A DNA stretch of 64,000 nucleotides from Strigops habroptila (lineage: Eukaryota > Chordata > Aves > Psittaciformes > Psittacidae), in contig NC_044282.2 in assembly GCF_004027225.2 (NCBI RefSeq), positions 64,655,725 to 64,719,724 on the forward strand. The letters run 5' to 3'. This document shows, in pieces, positions 47,501 to 61,200 of this stretch. Numbering within the stretch: position 1 is the first letter of the stretch; the number at the start of each line of letters is the position of its first letter. A model generated the notes under the pieces. That model was not told where the DNA came from and searched no databases. It was given only the letters and a program-made list of their open reading frames with translations. Position numbers and translations under genes: made by a program.

Positions 47501-50500
47501 AGATAGGTGAGGTGGTCTTTCCTGCAGTAATTTTAGCTGTCTAAATATTACTTGTTCAATCCAGACTAGTTAGAGATGCTTCACCTCTATGGTGGGTTCC
47601 CCCAGAAGGCTGTTGATGGGGAGGAGTAATGTGCTTGCTTGCATGTTTCTGTCCTTCTGTAGTGATTACTGGTAGAGTCTAGTTATTTTGCTATATCCAG
47701 GTGCCCAGCCGTTTGAAAACTGAACGCTTTACAGAGATCTAGGTTCTCCCAGAGGTTATTTTGTGGGTCTAAGCTCCCCCAGATGGTAGAGCTGTTTGTG
47801 CTTCCTGGGCATCACACCAGATACTTTACTTGTAGTCTGTATAATTCTTGGAAAATGCTTCCTGGGACATGGGCCCTGACTGTGCCGGTGCTTTCTCTTT
47901 TTATTGCAGAATCCAAAGATGGCACAGGACTTAAAAAATTACCTCCAAGGTGGCCTGTATCAGCATGATCATAAACCCAAGCAAAGGCAGCATTCGTTTT
48001 GTTATTGTATGCTGCTGACAGTTCTCTGTAATAGCTGTTTTGTACCTCCTTTGCAACTAGCTCAAGCCCAAACCCAGAGTGAGTGATGGAGGATAACATT
48101 AGTAATGTGATCACTTAGGGGAAAAAAGCCACAAGGCAGAGGGGACTGTTGTTTAGTTAAGAAACTAATCACAGGGTTAGGGTTTGTATTTTTAGTTTCT
48201 AAATTCCTATTTGGACAGTTACATAAAAGCCTGATTTCAAAAGTGCAAGTATGTAGAATCTTCAGTGCAACTTCAGTGGGGCAACAGCAGCACCCTAAAC
48301 TGAGATCAGCTATTTGTATTCTCCAATATGCATTTGGGTGCCTAAATTTGGATTTCTAAACACAAGCAATCTCCCCCTCTGCTTTGAAGTTTTGCTGAAT
48401 GTAAAGGTGAGTGTTGTGTTATCAAGTCAGAATCAGTGTGTTTCCTTTATCCCTTCTTCATATCCAGGCCAACACTTCCTCCTTGTGAGAGTAAACGATT
48501 GTGAGAATGACTGGAAATCCCACAAGTCTCACTGCAGGCATAGAAGATTCAGGCATAGAAGCAGAGTTCTGGTTCAGGGTCTTTACCTTCAAACATCATG
48601 GGTTATGCTTTTGGGATGTTAGTGCAACACCACTGCAACCTATGATATCTCTCTTGGGATGCGGATTTGGCTCCATAGTTATTTTTGTTCCATAATCTGT
48701 TAGCTTTAGGCTCTTTGCTGTGTTTCCAGACAAAGCAAACTTGGCTCAAATTCTCATCAAGAAGCAAGAAGAAAGAGTGTAGTGACTCTCCAAAGTTCCA
48801 AAGAGCGCTTAATTCTTTCTTTTACATTTTCAGTTACTTAAGGCAGGGGCTTCTTACGCTGGGTACTTGCGCCATTGTACCTAAGTCTCAGCTGTGGCAC
48901 TAGTAGCCATCATAGTATGAATGATCATTTTGAACTCTCCAGTCTGCTGGCTTTGAAATGTAAAATTTCCATCATTTGGGTTTTCTCATGGAACTGGAAT
49001 CTATAAAGTGGTGCTTAACACTGGAGAAAGTCTAAAGGGATTTTTACTATAAAGATGTTGCTTAAAGTCAAGAAATTCCTTTCCTGTGTGCTGCATTGTT
49101 CGCGTTCACGGTGGAGGAGGCAGGATGGAAGGATCAAATCCAGCTAGCTTGTCCTCTTTTTCCATGAAATGCTTTATTACAGGACTCAATTAAGAGCAGT
49201 TTTGTCCCTCAGACTGTCTACAAGGTCTTGCCTGCCTTTAGGAATTTACAGCTGCAGGATTCATTACAACAGTATTTTAAAACACTCAGTGCTGGTGCAG
49301 CAGCTCCTAAGTAGACATGCACCGAGTTCACTGTGCAGGTGGAGTGTTGTTTGTAAACTGCAGCATCCACATCAAGACGCAAATACAGTCTGTGTTGATA
49401 CATGTTTAAAGGACAACTGGAGGTACCCATGAGAAAAGCTAGAGCCTGCTGTGGAGTGCCACTGCATCATGTTTTCTGTCTTCTTTCATGTGAATTAGCA
49501 CAGCTTGTGCCAGATTTTTGCCTCTGTAGCATTATGAGTTGCAACGGTTTAGTTGATGGGGAAGACCTGTGCTGAGGTGCTGTAGGTTTGGTGTCACAGT
49601 GTGACATGATTGGTAAGAAGTAATTAAAATAGAAGGAGGACATCGGCAAAGTCGTTTTCTGCTTGACTAGTTGATTTCTATTCAGCTGGTCACTTTTGCT
49701 TGCAAAAAGTCATGAATATCTACTAGGTCTTGTCTGATGTAACCTGGCACATCTGTGAGTTCCTTAAATTCTCCGTGTAAATCAGTAAGGCCCTGGGAAG
49801 GGAACTTCATCCTCCATGCCAAAGCCAGGCCAACCATGTCCAAACCACACCTCTCCAGTGCCTGGGCAAACCTACCCTGGTGCTCAACTGTCTGGATCAT
49901 GATGAAATGCAGCCTAAGCCACGCTTTTTTTCAGTTCTTCACTTCTCATCCTACCCACCATGCACATGCAGCTACTTCACTGCTTCTTTCTGCAGCTACA
50001 TTTTCATTTCTGTGTTGTATGCTCCCTCATGTGCTCTTCTGTTAGTAAAACAAATCTATGTCTGTATGCTAGATGTTTATCACAGTAGGTATCCGCTGAT
50101 TTCCTCGAGAGGAAGTCTAACAGGCAGAGACGGGAAAAGATTTAGATGAATATACTAGAAGAGTTTTGGTGTACATTGCAAATTGCCCACTGTGGTACTA
50201 GTCAGCCCTCATTGATCATGCTTGAAGAACACGTTCTTTCCTTGAACATTAAATGTGGCAACTCACTGTATGAGGACTCAGGATTGATACTGCTATCCTG
50301 CAAGGATAATGAGGAATTTGGCAGCCCAGATTAACAGATGCCTTGAGAGATGCAAGCATGATCACCTTCATAAATACATATTATGAAAGCATGGGCAGTG
50401 TTCTAACTGTAATGTATTCTCCCTGAAGGAAAATATGCCTGAATAAAGAAATCAGAAGGAACTTGTTGCCAAATGCAGAATGGAAGGAAATTCCTATAAG

Positions 50501-53500
50501 GCTGGAGTCTATCCACATTTTTCCTGAGTGGTCTTTTCGAGAATTAGATGAGGAGTTATTTCTCTTCGTTTTGTTAACCTCTAATCTCCAAACTCTATAT
50601 CACTTTGCAGAAACACACTGGCATGTATGATGTGCATACATAACATAACATTCCCTAGGAGACTTGATACTGCTTTATAGTCACTGCAGGTGAATTTGTT
50701 TATAAAAAAGGCAAGCAGCTACTTGAGACAGAGGGAGTATAAATCAGTATTTGCTCCTGTGCCGAAAGTGGATTTCTGGCTGTGTTATAGTATAAAGGAG
50801 ATTATTTTTCCACAAAATGGCAAGACCAAAGAACCCTGGAGATGAATTCAAGCAGTCCTTATAAAGATTGTTTATTATAAAAGTCTCAGTTACCAGATGT
50901 GGAGGGCCTTTAACATCAGATCTGGGTTAGCTGCTTGAGTTTGCGAACTAGTCTTAAAGCTGTCAGTACCTCCAAGTTGACATTCAGCCTTGCCTCAAGG
51001 AATCCTAGTTTAAGAGCAATCGAAAAACATTGCTAGGCAGTCCCTTCTCATCAGTCTATTCTGGCTGAAGGTGACTTGTTGAGATTATTCCTGAATCCCA
51101 GGAATAACCCTTCCTTGTGGGAATGTCTGTTGGCAGCAGACATGACATAGGAGAGTTTACAGGTTGCCCCAGCTTGCATGGGCGACTGGACCTAGGATCT
51201 GGCAGCTGTAGATTAGAGGTACCCAAAGCTGCCTTAAGGCTGCCTCACACGCCAAGGGTGTGTTCTGCACTGCCAGGAGGGAGAATTGCAGCCTCAGAGC
51301 CTGGACTGTCAGCGCTTTATTCCAGCCATTATGTCCCAAAATCTCATCCTGGTGAGGGGTTGAGTCTGTCAGCTGAATAACTTACCTTCTGTTCTCAATG
51401 TTTCTTTACTCTGCGACAGTGAACTTCTGTCCATCACTGGACAAATATTTTAAAGCAGCTTTTTGCTGTATGCCTTTCAAAGCAGAGAGAAGTGCCAAGT
51501 TAAACCAAACTTCAGAATGTCTTATTATTTGCAAGAGAAAGCTCATCAAGTAGAGTTTCCAGTGCAACGGGTAGAAAGTTGTAATTCCTTGGGGCTGGCT
51601 TAATTTTGCCTAAGAGTAGGCAACTCATGTAGCCGTATTTTCATTCCCATGTGAGATCAGGGTCCTGACAGCATGAGGCACTCTGCTGAAGTGAATGGAA
51701 GTGGTTTATTTTTTTAAGGTAAGGAAGAGCTTTAACCTTTCATGTGAAACAACTCATATAACTTCACTAAGCGCTTCTGCAGTGAGCTTTATAACTCCTA
51801 GTGGAATGAGAGCTTGTTTCTTGTCCAGCCTTGATTTGACTGGGTTGAGATATGCTTAAGAACTAGTCTAGGCTGAAAGATATTTTTCATGTAAGAAAGC
51901 TGCAGAAAGGATAATGACCACAAGAGTCTGAGTAGCAGCAAAGGCTTCAACTTGCTCCCTTTGAGCATCAGCTTGTCTTGCTTTGACATTAGTAGGGTGT
52001 CAAGATGTAGACTTAGCTGAAGTAGATTTTTTCATCAAACAGATTTGTTTACTTGGTTTTTGCCACTCACCCCCAGCCCTTTTTGCTATGTGTAAGTGCC
52101 TTTCTAGTCCAGGACCCTTCAGAAGAACTATAATTTAAAAATCCTTTGGTAACTACGCTTGAATTTTCAGTCAGAACCTTCATCAAATTTAAGTGCTATT
52201 TGGTTTGTAAGTGTTGGCTAATATTTGGACTGATTAATTTCACATACTGCTTTCTGGAAACTGCCATAGTCCATTGCACAGGCAAATATTGGCCCAGCAT
52301 ATGGAAAATGGCAACTGATCCAGCTGCTCTGGGGCTCCCAAGGAAAGACGCATGAAAAAGAGCTGGTTTTCAGACTGCCTCCACCTTCTCAAATGGAAGT
52401 TATTCCTGGGTTTTACCAAGGCACTGAGGCCTTGGAAACCACTGCTGACTTTAGAAAACTCACTGGTCACAAACACAGTTCCTTCCAGTACTATTCCTCT
52501 CCTCCCAGTATTATTCATGTTAATTATGGCAATAGGTTGTAATCAATTAGTGCTGGAATAAAGGGACTAATATGCTGTGCAGATGCAGCTTGATACTTGC
52601 TTGCAGAAGATACCTGAGACAGCACAAGTACATGGTGCTCAGCATGGTGCTTAGCATGACACAGCTGGAGGTGCTGTACATGGTGTGCCTCTACATTAGT
52701 GTACACTGGAGGCATTCCTTACCTCGCATCAATCTTCGTGCCCTTGAAGTAATCCCTTATGCACACCACCAGTGTGCTCAAAGTGGTTTCCTTCCTGGTC
52801 GACCAAGGTTGAAGTCATGCAGGAGTGCTCCCGATGGTAATCAGCCTGTGTTGTGAGCACAGTGTCCTCCAAAATTAATGCACTGCTCAGGCATGCCAGT
52901 GACCTGCAACTCAATACGAGCCACATTGCTGGTAAGTGTTATGTAGATAAAAAGTCCTAGAACTGTAGCACATTGTGTCAAATCAACCCTCAAGTTTCCC
53001 CTCTTTATGTCATGCCAGGAGGTGTTGTAGATGCACAGTCCTGATCCAGCAGTGGTACTTATAGATGCTGATAATAGAGAGCATGCTGACATACTACACA
53101 CAGAAATAATTTAGATCAGGTGCCAGCAGAAAAGCCCATGGGTAACTCAAACAATCCTGGTCATTCCAGTCTGCCTCTTTCTTTGAGCGTGGATTTGCAA
53201 AATGCCACCCCATAGCAGTGTGTCCATACCAACATTGCCAAGCCACTTTCAAAGGATACTTCCTCTCTGTTCTTTTTTGGAAGTGGTGAAGACTTCCTCA
53301 ACCTCACGGTGAGAAGCTAAGAATCAAAATCAGTGGCTTTATTTTTGCTTTTTGGGTGGAGTTTGTTCTTGCTGGATAATTCTTTGCAGCCCCAGGGAAA
53401 TTTTCTGGTAATGTTATCTGTCAGTGGCCCAAAACACGAAATCTGAGCAATGTGGGGTTTAAAAGGCAAGAGAAAAAGCAGTTGCTTAAAATTTTGGTCC

Positions 53501-56500
53501 ATGAGAAAGCTGGTAATTTTTTTCTCTCTGATCATGTAACTTGTAAGAGGAGAGAGGGAAATCAAAGTGGACTATTAAACAGTTTAATGCAGAAATTACT
53601 CAACACTTGTTTTTCTAAGCTTGAAACCAGAAAAATAGTGTTCTGTTCAGTGTTTCCATCATATCTATAGACAGAGTAAAATGTCTGTAGTCTTGAGAGA
53701 AAGCTCATAAATTTGGCAGGTTACCAACCTCTAGTAATGCACATGTTGTATTGCTTGTGATTTTCAGATGCTTCTGTACATGGTCGCTTGGAGCATTGCT
53801 CTTTTCAGCAGCTAGACACAATCGTATGCAAAGGTTGCACAGGAAACTCACATTGTTTTCCCATTTGATGTTATAGATTGACCTTGGCAATCTCTCAAAA
53901 CAGAGGACAGCAAAATTGTTAGTGCTGTAGAAAAATAGTATTTTCCAGATAGTCAGCTATGCAGATTGGCACAGCCTCCTGGATTATAAAGGAATGATGC
54001 TATGTTATAGGAGCATAGAGGTGGGTGTAGCTATAACTGTAATTGTAATTTCTATTCTGAGGTACTTTATTGTCTTTGCTGTAGACTGTAGTGAGGATCC
54101 AGTAAGACTCTACTTCATTGGTTTGTGCAGATAGGACCGGACTGAAGTATGAAAAGGTCTCCTCTCTGCAGATATTGAATTGATAGAAATACAGTTTCTC
54201 AAATGGTATGTAGAGTTGACAGTTTCTGACATATTAAGATGTCACTCAAACTCAAGACCGAGAGACATATATATAAAAACCACATCTGTAAAACATCTGT
54301 CTTGTCTTTTTTCCCAGGTGTTTTTCAGGAGATGCCTTATAATATATCTGCCCTACACCAAGCCAAGTAGGAGCAACTGTTCATGCTAAGGTAAAATTCC
54401 AGTCCTGCTGAGAGCAAGAAAAGTTTGGTTGGTGGGAGACAGATTTTTTGGCTGGTTTCTTTCAACTGCTATCTACAGCATGCTTCACAGTTTGGTTTTT
54501 GAGTATATCCAAGAGCTTCCTCTGTGAGAGGTTGTAATTTGTACAGCTGGAGCCTGAATGAGTCTTTGGTCACTATTTCTGTCTATTCTGCATCACTTCA
54601 GACACTACTAGTCAGTGTAACCAATGGATCCAAAGAGTGCTCACTGTTGTTGTGGCAATGTAGTTTAGTGGTTAGTGTGCAGCATAAGAAACGTACTGTC
54701 TTCCACACACAGGATTCAGTTTGGGTGGTTTTGTGATTAGCATTTTGTGGGGTAAAGAGGAGATGAGATTGCGTTTATAGCAAGTTGAAAACTTCACCCT
54801 GAAATATAAGCACATACACAGTCTAGGTGGCTTTTCAACTCAGTCCGATGAAACAGAATTTATCGCTTGTCGGATACTTTTAGCAGAAATTATTCAAAAG
54901 TACTGTTTGTGTTGGACACCCCTGGGACTCTTCACCCTTACCACTCTAGGATAGAAGTAGGCTTGTTGATATGTGCAACTGAATATTTCTTTGCCAGAGT
55001 TCAAAGGCTCTGGCCAGAATGCTCTGGCCAGTATCAAAACTGGATTCCTCCGCTAGAAAGTCAGAGTAACTTCACTGACTTAAAAAATCTGCTGCTGCAT
55101 TTGGTCTGAGGGGTTTTCACTTCAAGCTACATGATTTTTCTCAGCTGTTTTTCTTAGGTTGGGCATTTAGAACTGTTGAGCTCATCCCACAGTGATCTGG
55201 CCCTCTTCTAAAGGATGGGTGTAATTTGGGTCCCTCTACAGTGACAGCTGTGTAAAGATGAATTCCATATTCTGGTCAGGAGCTCAGTTACTTTGTTGGC
55301 CAGTGCATTTAGAAAGCTGCTGCCAGTCCAGCTCATTCATTTCAGTGGGATATCTTGAGTTTTTCCAGTGCTGCTCTTATTTATTTATGTTATTCCTGCA
55401 TGTCGGGTTGTGTCTCAGCATAGACAGCAACCTCCAGAATGGCTATTTCTTCTGCCTTTTTCTGATCCCAATCATATTCCAGTGTGAATACTGATTGCAA
55501 AGACGTCATTTGGCTTGGTTGCAACCTCCGTATTTGATTGCTCCCTCTGCTTGCTGGGTTTGCCAAAGACCTACTGTTTCTCTAGGCATCTCCCTCCTGA
55601 TGTACTTAAGGCATTTTGTATTATTTCTTCTGGCAATTTATTCTCCCGAATTTTTTCTTTAATATCTCTTTTTCATTTTTCCCGTGAAAGACTGTTCCAT
55701 TGTGTTAGAGACACATGATCTGGATTTATGGCGCCTGAAATAGTGGTTTGGCCCTAAAACTCACCTCCTGCCGTACCACTGGAAATTATTGCAACTCTTC
55801 TGTATCTTTACTTTAAAGATCACAGTGAATTCAGGCAGGCATGTGTGGTGTTTTTCTAGCAGGAGAATATTTGTTTAATCCCTGTATAGAGAAGCAGAGA
55901 GTGAAATCCTAGATCCATTTAAAGCAGTGGAGCTTTCCCTGGGCTGCAGCTGAGCAGTGCCTAATGATCAGGTTTGTGGTCTGGAGTCAGCCTTCCTGCG
56001 AGAGAAGATTGAAAGCACAAAGCAGGATTTGCTCTCCCATATCCTGGGATGAGAGACTGAGCCAAGGAACAGTGTGCTATGGTGAAGTAGTAGAGGACTT
56101 GGAGGAAAAAGTTTTCTTCTTGGTTCTTGCACTGGCCTCCTAAAAGATAGTAATTTATGTTTTAGTGTTTGCCTGGCTGTAAAATAATAAAGTTCCTCAG
56201 CAGCACAGTACTGTTTGGATGTGTGGTTTTGCTGGTGTGTTGCAGTTGTATTCAATGCATGTCTATCTGGGACATGCTAAGCCCATAAAGCAACAGATAA
56301 GCTTAAGCTGCATGTTTAGTCAGGTGCTTAAATGCATTGCCTGGAGAAGGTCTTAATTTATTCCCTGTGAATTGTGGTGGTGTGTCCCAGTGGAAGTCAT
56401 CTGGCCTGGTGACAAGCCTGGCTTATTCTCCCAGCAGAGAAGTTTGCTGAAATACGGTGGGTTAAAATGGTTTTCCCCTATCCCTGTCCCTAGCTGAAGA

Positions 56501-58139
56501 GCAGTTTAAATAGCAAAAACTGTCAGGAGTGCTTATTCAGAGAAGTAGCATTGGAAGCTGAAGATAAGAGCATTTATCTTCACGTCAGAACTACTCAGTG
56601 TCTTTGATGGGCTCCCAACACGCTTTAACAAGGAGCTTAGGCTGGAGACTCTGGAATGCGAGGAGTCCAGGGGGTGGTGTTTATCCCACCGAAACATGGC
56701 ATACATCAAATCAATTACACGGTGCAAGTGTATTTCCCCTCGTCACCAGTCAGCATTGCAAGCTCAAAGAAAATACGTTCTCCTAGGCACTAGAGGAGCC
56801 TCCTCTCTTTAGATGCTGATTCAGTCTGAAATGTATGTTAAAGGAGAGAGAGAAAAAAAGAGGGGGAGAAGGGGGAATCTCGTATGTTCTGCAGCAGGCT
56901 GCCACATCGATCTTGTCATTTAGGCAAACACAGTTGGACCTGAGGCTATGAGTCTGTGGGATGTGCTGTCATGATTTCTGTCATGAATTGTCAGCCTCAG
57001 AGAAGCACAGGAGAAAGAGAGGTACCATAACAAGGTAGAAAATGCAGTAATAAAGGGACGAGCAAGCCATTTAAGGGCAAATCAAGCCAGTTGCCATTTT
57101 GGATATTGCTTGCCTTCAACAGCTAGAAATGTGCTCTGCCCTTGCCTCCTTCCTCAGTGAAGCGGTGATGGGAAGAGGCAAGACGTAAGGGAAGGAGTGG
57201 TGTTCCTATCGAGGCTGCTCCCATCCATGCTGCTTGGAGGGTTAAGCTGTTCTGCATGGCTAAAAGTCCCTGCAGGTTCCGAAGGATCCCTCATCCTGCC
57301 CAGTGCTTGCACTTTTACCACTCATGCTGTGGCTTGCCAAGCCCTCCCTGGCACCATCTCTGAGCCAGCTCCTCCGTGAGGATTTCTTCTTGGAACTCGC
57401 ACCCTGAAATTACAATCTGTGTTATACGTTGCTGATGACCAATTTGGGAGCTGACAGGATCATGTTCAGGTTCTGTGGAGACCTAATCCTGGAACAGAAA
57501 CTTTCCTGGAATAGTTCTCTCCGTCGGGAATGTGGTTTAAAATCCTGTTTTTGTTTAAATGACTGCTTTGGGAGGCATTGTGCTACTGCTGGTGGCCACA
57601 GTGAGAGCTGGAGTGGCTTCCACCACAATGTTCAATCAAGCAGATACGCTGGCAAACTCATCCTAATTAATAGCAGGCCTTGGGCATCCCTCTGCTGGAT
57701 GCTTGTACTGTGCTGTCTGGAACGATGTCAGCACCTTGGGGATACTTGTGTTTCTCCCGAGCAGAGCAAAGACACTAGAGAGCGCCATGTATTTGCAGAT
57801 TTTGACTTGGGAAATGCGGATGTGAGTGCTCCCTGAGGGGAGGACATGCGAGAGAACTGTTCTCAGGGCCCAGCCTGGGCTTGCTGCTCTGTGCTGCTCA
57901 GGAAGAGCTGTGCATGCAGAGGTGGTTTCCCTCTAGATATGTGTAGCTGTGGATGCAGTGTAGCGTTGCATTTCCTCCACTGAGGTCCGTGTCTTTAGGG
58001 GAGCAAAGGCAGTTTTGCTGTCAGGAGGAAATCCCCTCATCTCGTTGTTAGTAGAGGAGACGCATTTGAACCAGCAGACCTTCCCAGCCTTCTGTCTTTG
58101 TCTTGAACATAGCAACCAAGAGGGGCCTGTGCAGCAATC
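44541..58139. other. Intergenic, no gene seen
   Basis: About 13.6 kb holds only short chance frames. A tRNA-like A-box word at about 54660 lacks a matching acceptor stem. The minus-strand frames at 52,729-53,101 look protein-like but have no identifiable family or splice context. No repeat family beyond short AT-rich runs was recognised. Confidence 0.45.
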
Positions 58140-58255
58140 TTCCATCTTAAGGAAATTCTCAGAGCAGACTAGAGTGACATTGGAACTAGATGATCTTGAG
58201 GTCCTTCCGAACCCTAACTGTTCTATGATTCTATGATTCTATGATTCTTGGGAGG
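58140..58255 (+). mobile_element. CR1 LINE 3' tail
   Basis: This short plus-strand tail includes 'ctagatgatcttgaggtcct' and ends in three tandem 'tctatgattc' repeats at about 58220-58248. Only about 100 bp of the element remains. Confidence 0.88.
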
Positions 58256-61200
58256 TTCCCTTGAGACAGCTTGGCGGGAGGATTGCCGTTGCTTTTGAGC
58301 TCAGACTTTCCAGCCCTCCTGCAGAAAACATTTAATTTTCAAGTACTTCAATACCTAAACAGTGTTGAACAGTTTAGTATATTTGAATGGCTGAGTCATT
58401 TCTTCACGAGCAGGCTGGAATCAGATTGTTTTGCTGTCTCCTGTTCCCACTCCCCCAAATGGCATAGGCTGCACATGGGTTGTACCCTCCTCTTCCTTGT
58501 GGGAGGGTGGGAAGCTCATGACCATTCCATCAGTGCTGGAGGATAATTGTCCTTGCTGTTACACCACGCACTGTCCTGGATCTTCTCTCATCACCCAAGG
58601 CCTCCTGAAGCTCCCCTCTACTTGCTAGGGAAACAGTCTACATGGCATCATGCTCCTCTTAATCACTGATCATGCGATGGTGGTGACTAAACTTTTATTA
58701 TGGTGAGCTGGCTTGTTTTGCTCCCCAGTGCAACGTTTCTTGCAGAAAAAATGAAGCTTCACCAAAACCTGACTTGCTGTTCAGAAGTTGCCCATCTCCA
58801 TGTATTCATAAGTACTTTTCCAAAGAAAAGCTTTGGAAATTTTTTAGGGAAGGTGATATATAGATATTTCAGAATTTTAAGTCTGCAATTTTTCTCCTCC
58901 TTTTCTTGTGCTGCTGAGTCTGAAAGGATAAATGAAGTCTTGCAGTTGTTTTTCCTATCTCACCTATTTTATTGTTGTGTGGGTGTTTTATTATCTTGCC
59001 ATTTCTGAAAACATTTCACATTGCAAAAGCTCAAAAATAATAAAAGAGAAAGAAAATGGTAGAAAAGAAAAAAAAAGTTGTAGTGAAAAGATGTTTGGGA
59101 GGAAACGTTTTTATTGCGGATGCCAGCAGGAGGAAAAAGAAGAGGGAGTACATTTCTGTTTCCTATCAAAATGCTTAATGGTGTAGATGTTTAGAAGTTT
59201 AATTGAAGAAAATAATCGTATTTGGGCACTTCTGAATGGATAAAATTTTTCCTGCACTGTTTTGACCTTCCACAGTTCTCCTTGACGTTACTGCTAAGTC
59301 CCCTCTGCCCAGTAGGCTGTGTCAGAAGCATCTGGAAATAGCAGATAAGAAAGAGCCTTGGGGCAATGCAGTTTGGAAGCAGCAGCCACGCTGGAGGGCA
59401 GGAAGCATCTCTGTGCTTTGGGGGCACTATATGAACGTGAGGAGCTGCTGTGTGCTCTGAGAAGCTGCTTTCCAGGGGAGCCTGTGCCTGTGTGCTTTGA
59501 AAACTGCCTCTCTCCTCTCCATCAAGGGGGAAGTCACCCACCCAGCACAGGCCTAGGCTGGTATTTACCAGGAAGATGGTGTGCCTGGCACTAGGCAGAG
59601 GATTACCAGCTGCAGAAATGACTTTCCAGGAAGTGCCTGGTGAGATTTTATCTTTCAGTTTGGAGAATGTTGGTTCTACGCAAATCTTTGAGCACAGGAA
59701 AGAAAACAACCCTGGGCACAGGGCTCTCGAAATGAAAAAAAATGAGCCCTAAGTTAGAAAAATGGGGCCCTAAAACGTTAGGATTCAGTGGAGGTATTGG
59801 AAGTAGCTGAAAAATTCCTTCCCATTCCTTTGTGCTGTGGTTGAGACATTGGTGGAAAGCATGAAGTGTCTCTCTGAAGGCTTGGTGTCCTGTTTAGTGC
59901 CCTGTGTTACCTGTACAATATCAGCAAATAATTACTAATTAGACAGAAACACCCTCAGCGTTCACACTCAGCACCTGGGTGCCCCTTTGCACTTACACGT
60001 AGCAGGTAAGAGTGCAGATATGAATTGCACTTACGTGTAGTAGATATGAATTGTGTTATCTGATCTCTCATACTGTCCATCCATTCGTTACCCTAAAAAG
60101 CTTTGGTAAGTTTTACGCAGTTTTGATCAAATTTGGCCAAGGGGGAAAGGTCTGAAAAATATCTTTTTTTCCTGAAAGTCAGTTTTAGAGAAGGAGAAGC
60201 CAGCTGGAGTGTTGTCCCTAAGGAAGGGCAGACCCATGTCTGGTCTCAGGAGGAGGTAGTTTCTGGGACCCTGCAGTTTCTAGCTTCCTTACCTAAGGAG
60301 TAGTAGGAATAAAGATAATAGGAAGGAGCTGGAAGGTTTTGTGATGGGAATATTGCCAAACTGCAAATATTCTACAAATGTAATGGCAGGGGGAGTAAGG
60401 CATATAGGATATAAACCTCCAGAAAACCAGATTTCATGGCTCTGCCGCTCGGAGAACAACATGCTTACTGGGAATGTTGGATTAAAACTTGATTTCTCCA
60501 TCAACGACTGTGATCAGTGTGTGTTGTGTTGTAAGTGGGCAGGGGACTTTTGCCTGTGTTAAGGAGCGCAGTGTTATGAACAGTTTCCTTACTCAGGATG
60601 GCATTACTCCAAGCCTCAAGGTAATTTATATCTCAGGTAGGCATGCTGTAGTTTAACAAGGCTAAATATGGAGAAATGAGAGCCTGATGTGGGGCCATAT
60701 GCTCTGTAAGCAACAGCAGAGTTTATGAAGGGTAGTTCAATATTCTTTGTATTGTAGGAACAGGCAAAAGCAGATTTTTTTTCTAATTGGATTTTGGGAC
60801 AGCACAGCTGGGACAAAGCTTTAGCAGGAATTCAAATGCTGCTGCTTATTAACACAGCAAGTGATTATTTACAAGTCCTAGCTTTTTCTTTGCTGTTTAA
60901 TGCTCTGACAGCCACAGACCTACATGGCATGTTGCAAACATGAGGTTTATAGAGAAAATCAACTGCTTGTTCTTACGGCCCCTCTAGAACTAAGGTATTT
61001 TACCAAGCCTCTGGAAGGTACTTCGCAAGGCAGGAGAGTTCAGCCACAACTTCCCAGAGGTAATCCTGCATCTTCCTCAGCAAAGAACGGGTGGGAAGCA
61101 AGAGAAGGAGAATTTTAAGTGTCCTTCTGGTCAATGTAAAACCAGCAAGTTGGAAACAAGTCACACAAACGACATCAATTTTTCTTCTCTTTACTTAGAG

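Noticed and set aside
52729..53101. Minus-strand frames near 52.7-53.1 kb considered as a pseudogene
   Set aside because: They lie in different frames, show no recognisable family and no splice sites that join them.
54650..54732. tRNA-like sequence with an A-box-like 'tagtttagtggttagtgtg'
   Set aside because: The ends do not pair as an acceptor stem and the B-box is poor, so it is not a functional tRNA and is too weak to call a SINE.
57429..57836. 135-codon plus-strand frame rich in Cys
   Set aside because: The cysteines do not follow any domain spacing I recognise, and no exon borders are evident.
59191..59709. 172-codon minus-strand open frame
   Set aside because: It is the longest frame in the right-hand intergenic region, but with no domain, leader or splice context it is within chance expectation for the window.
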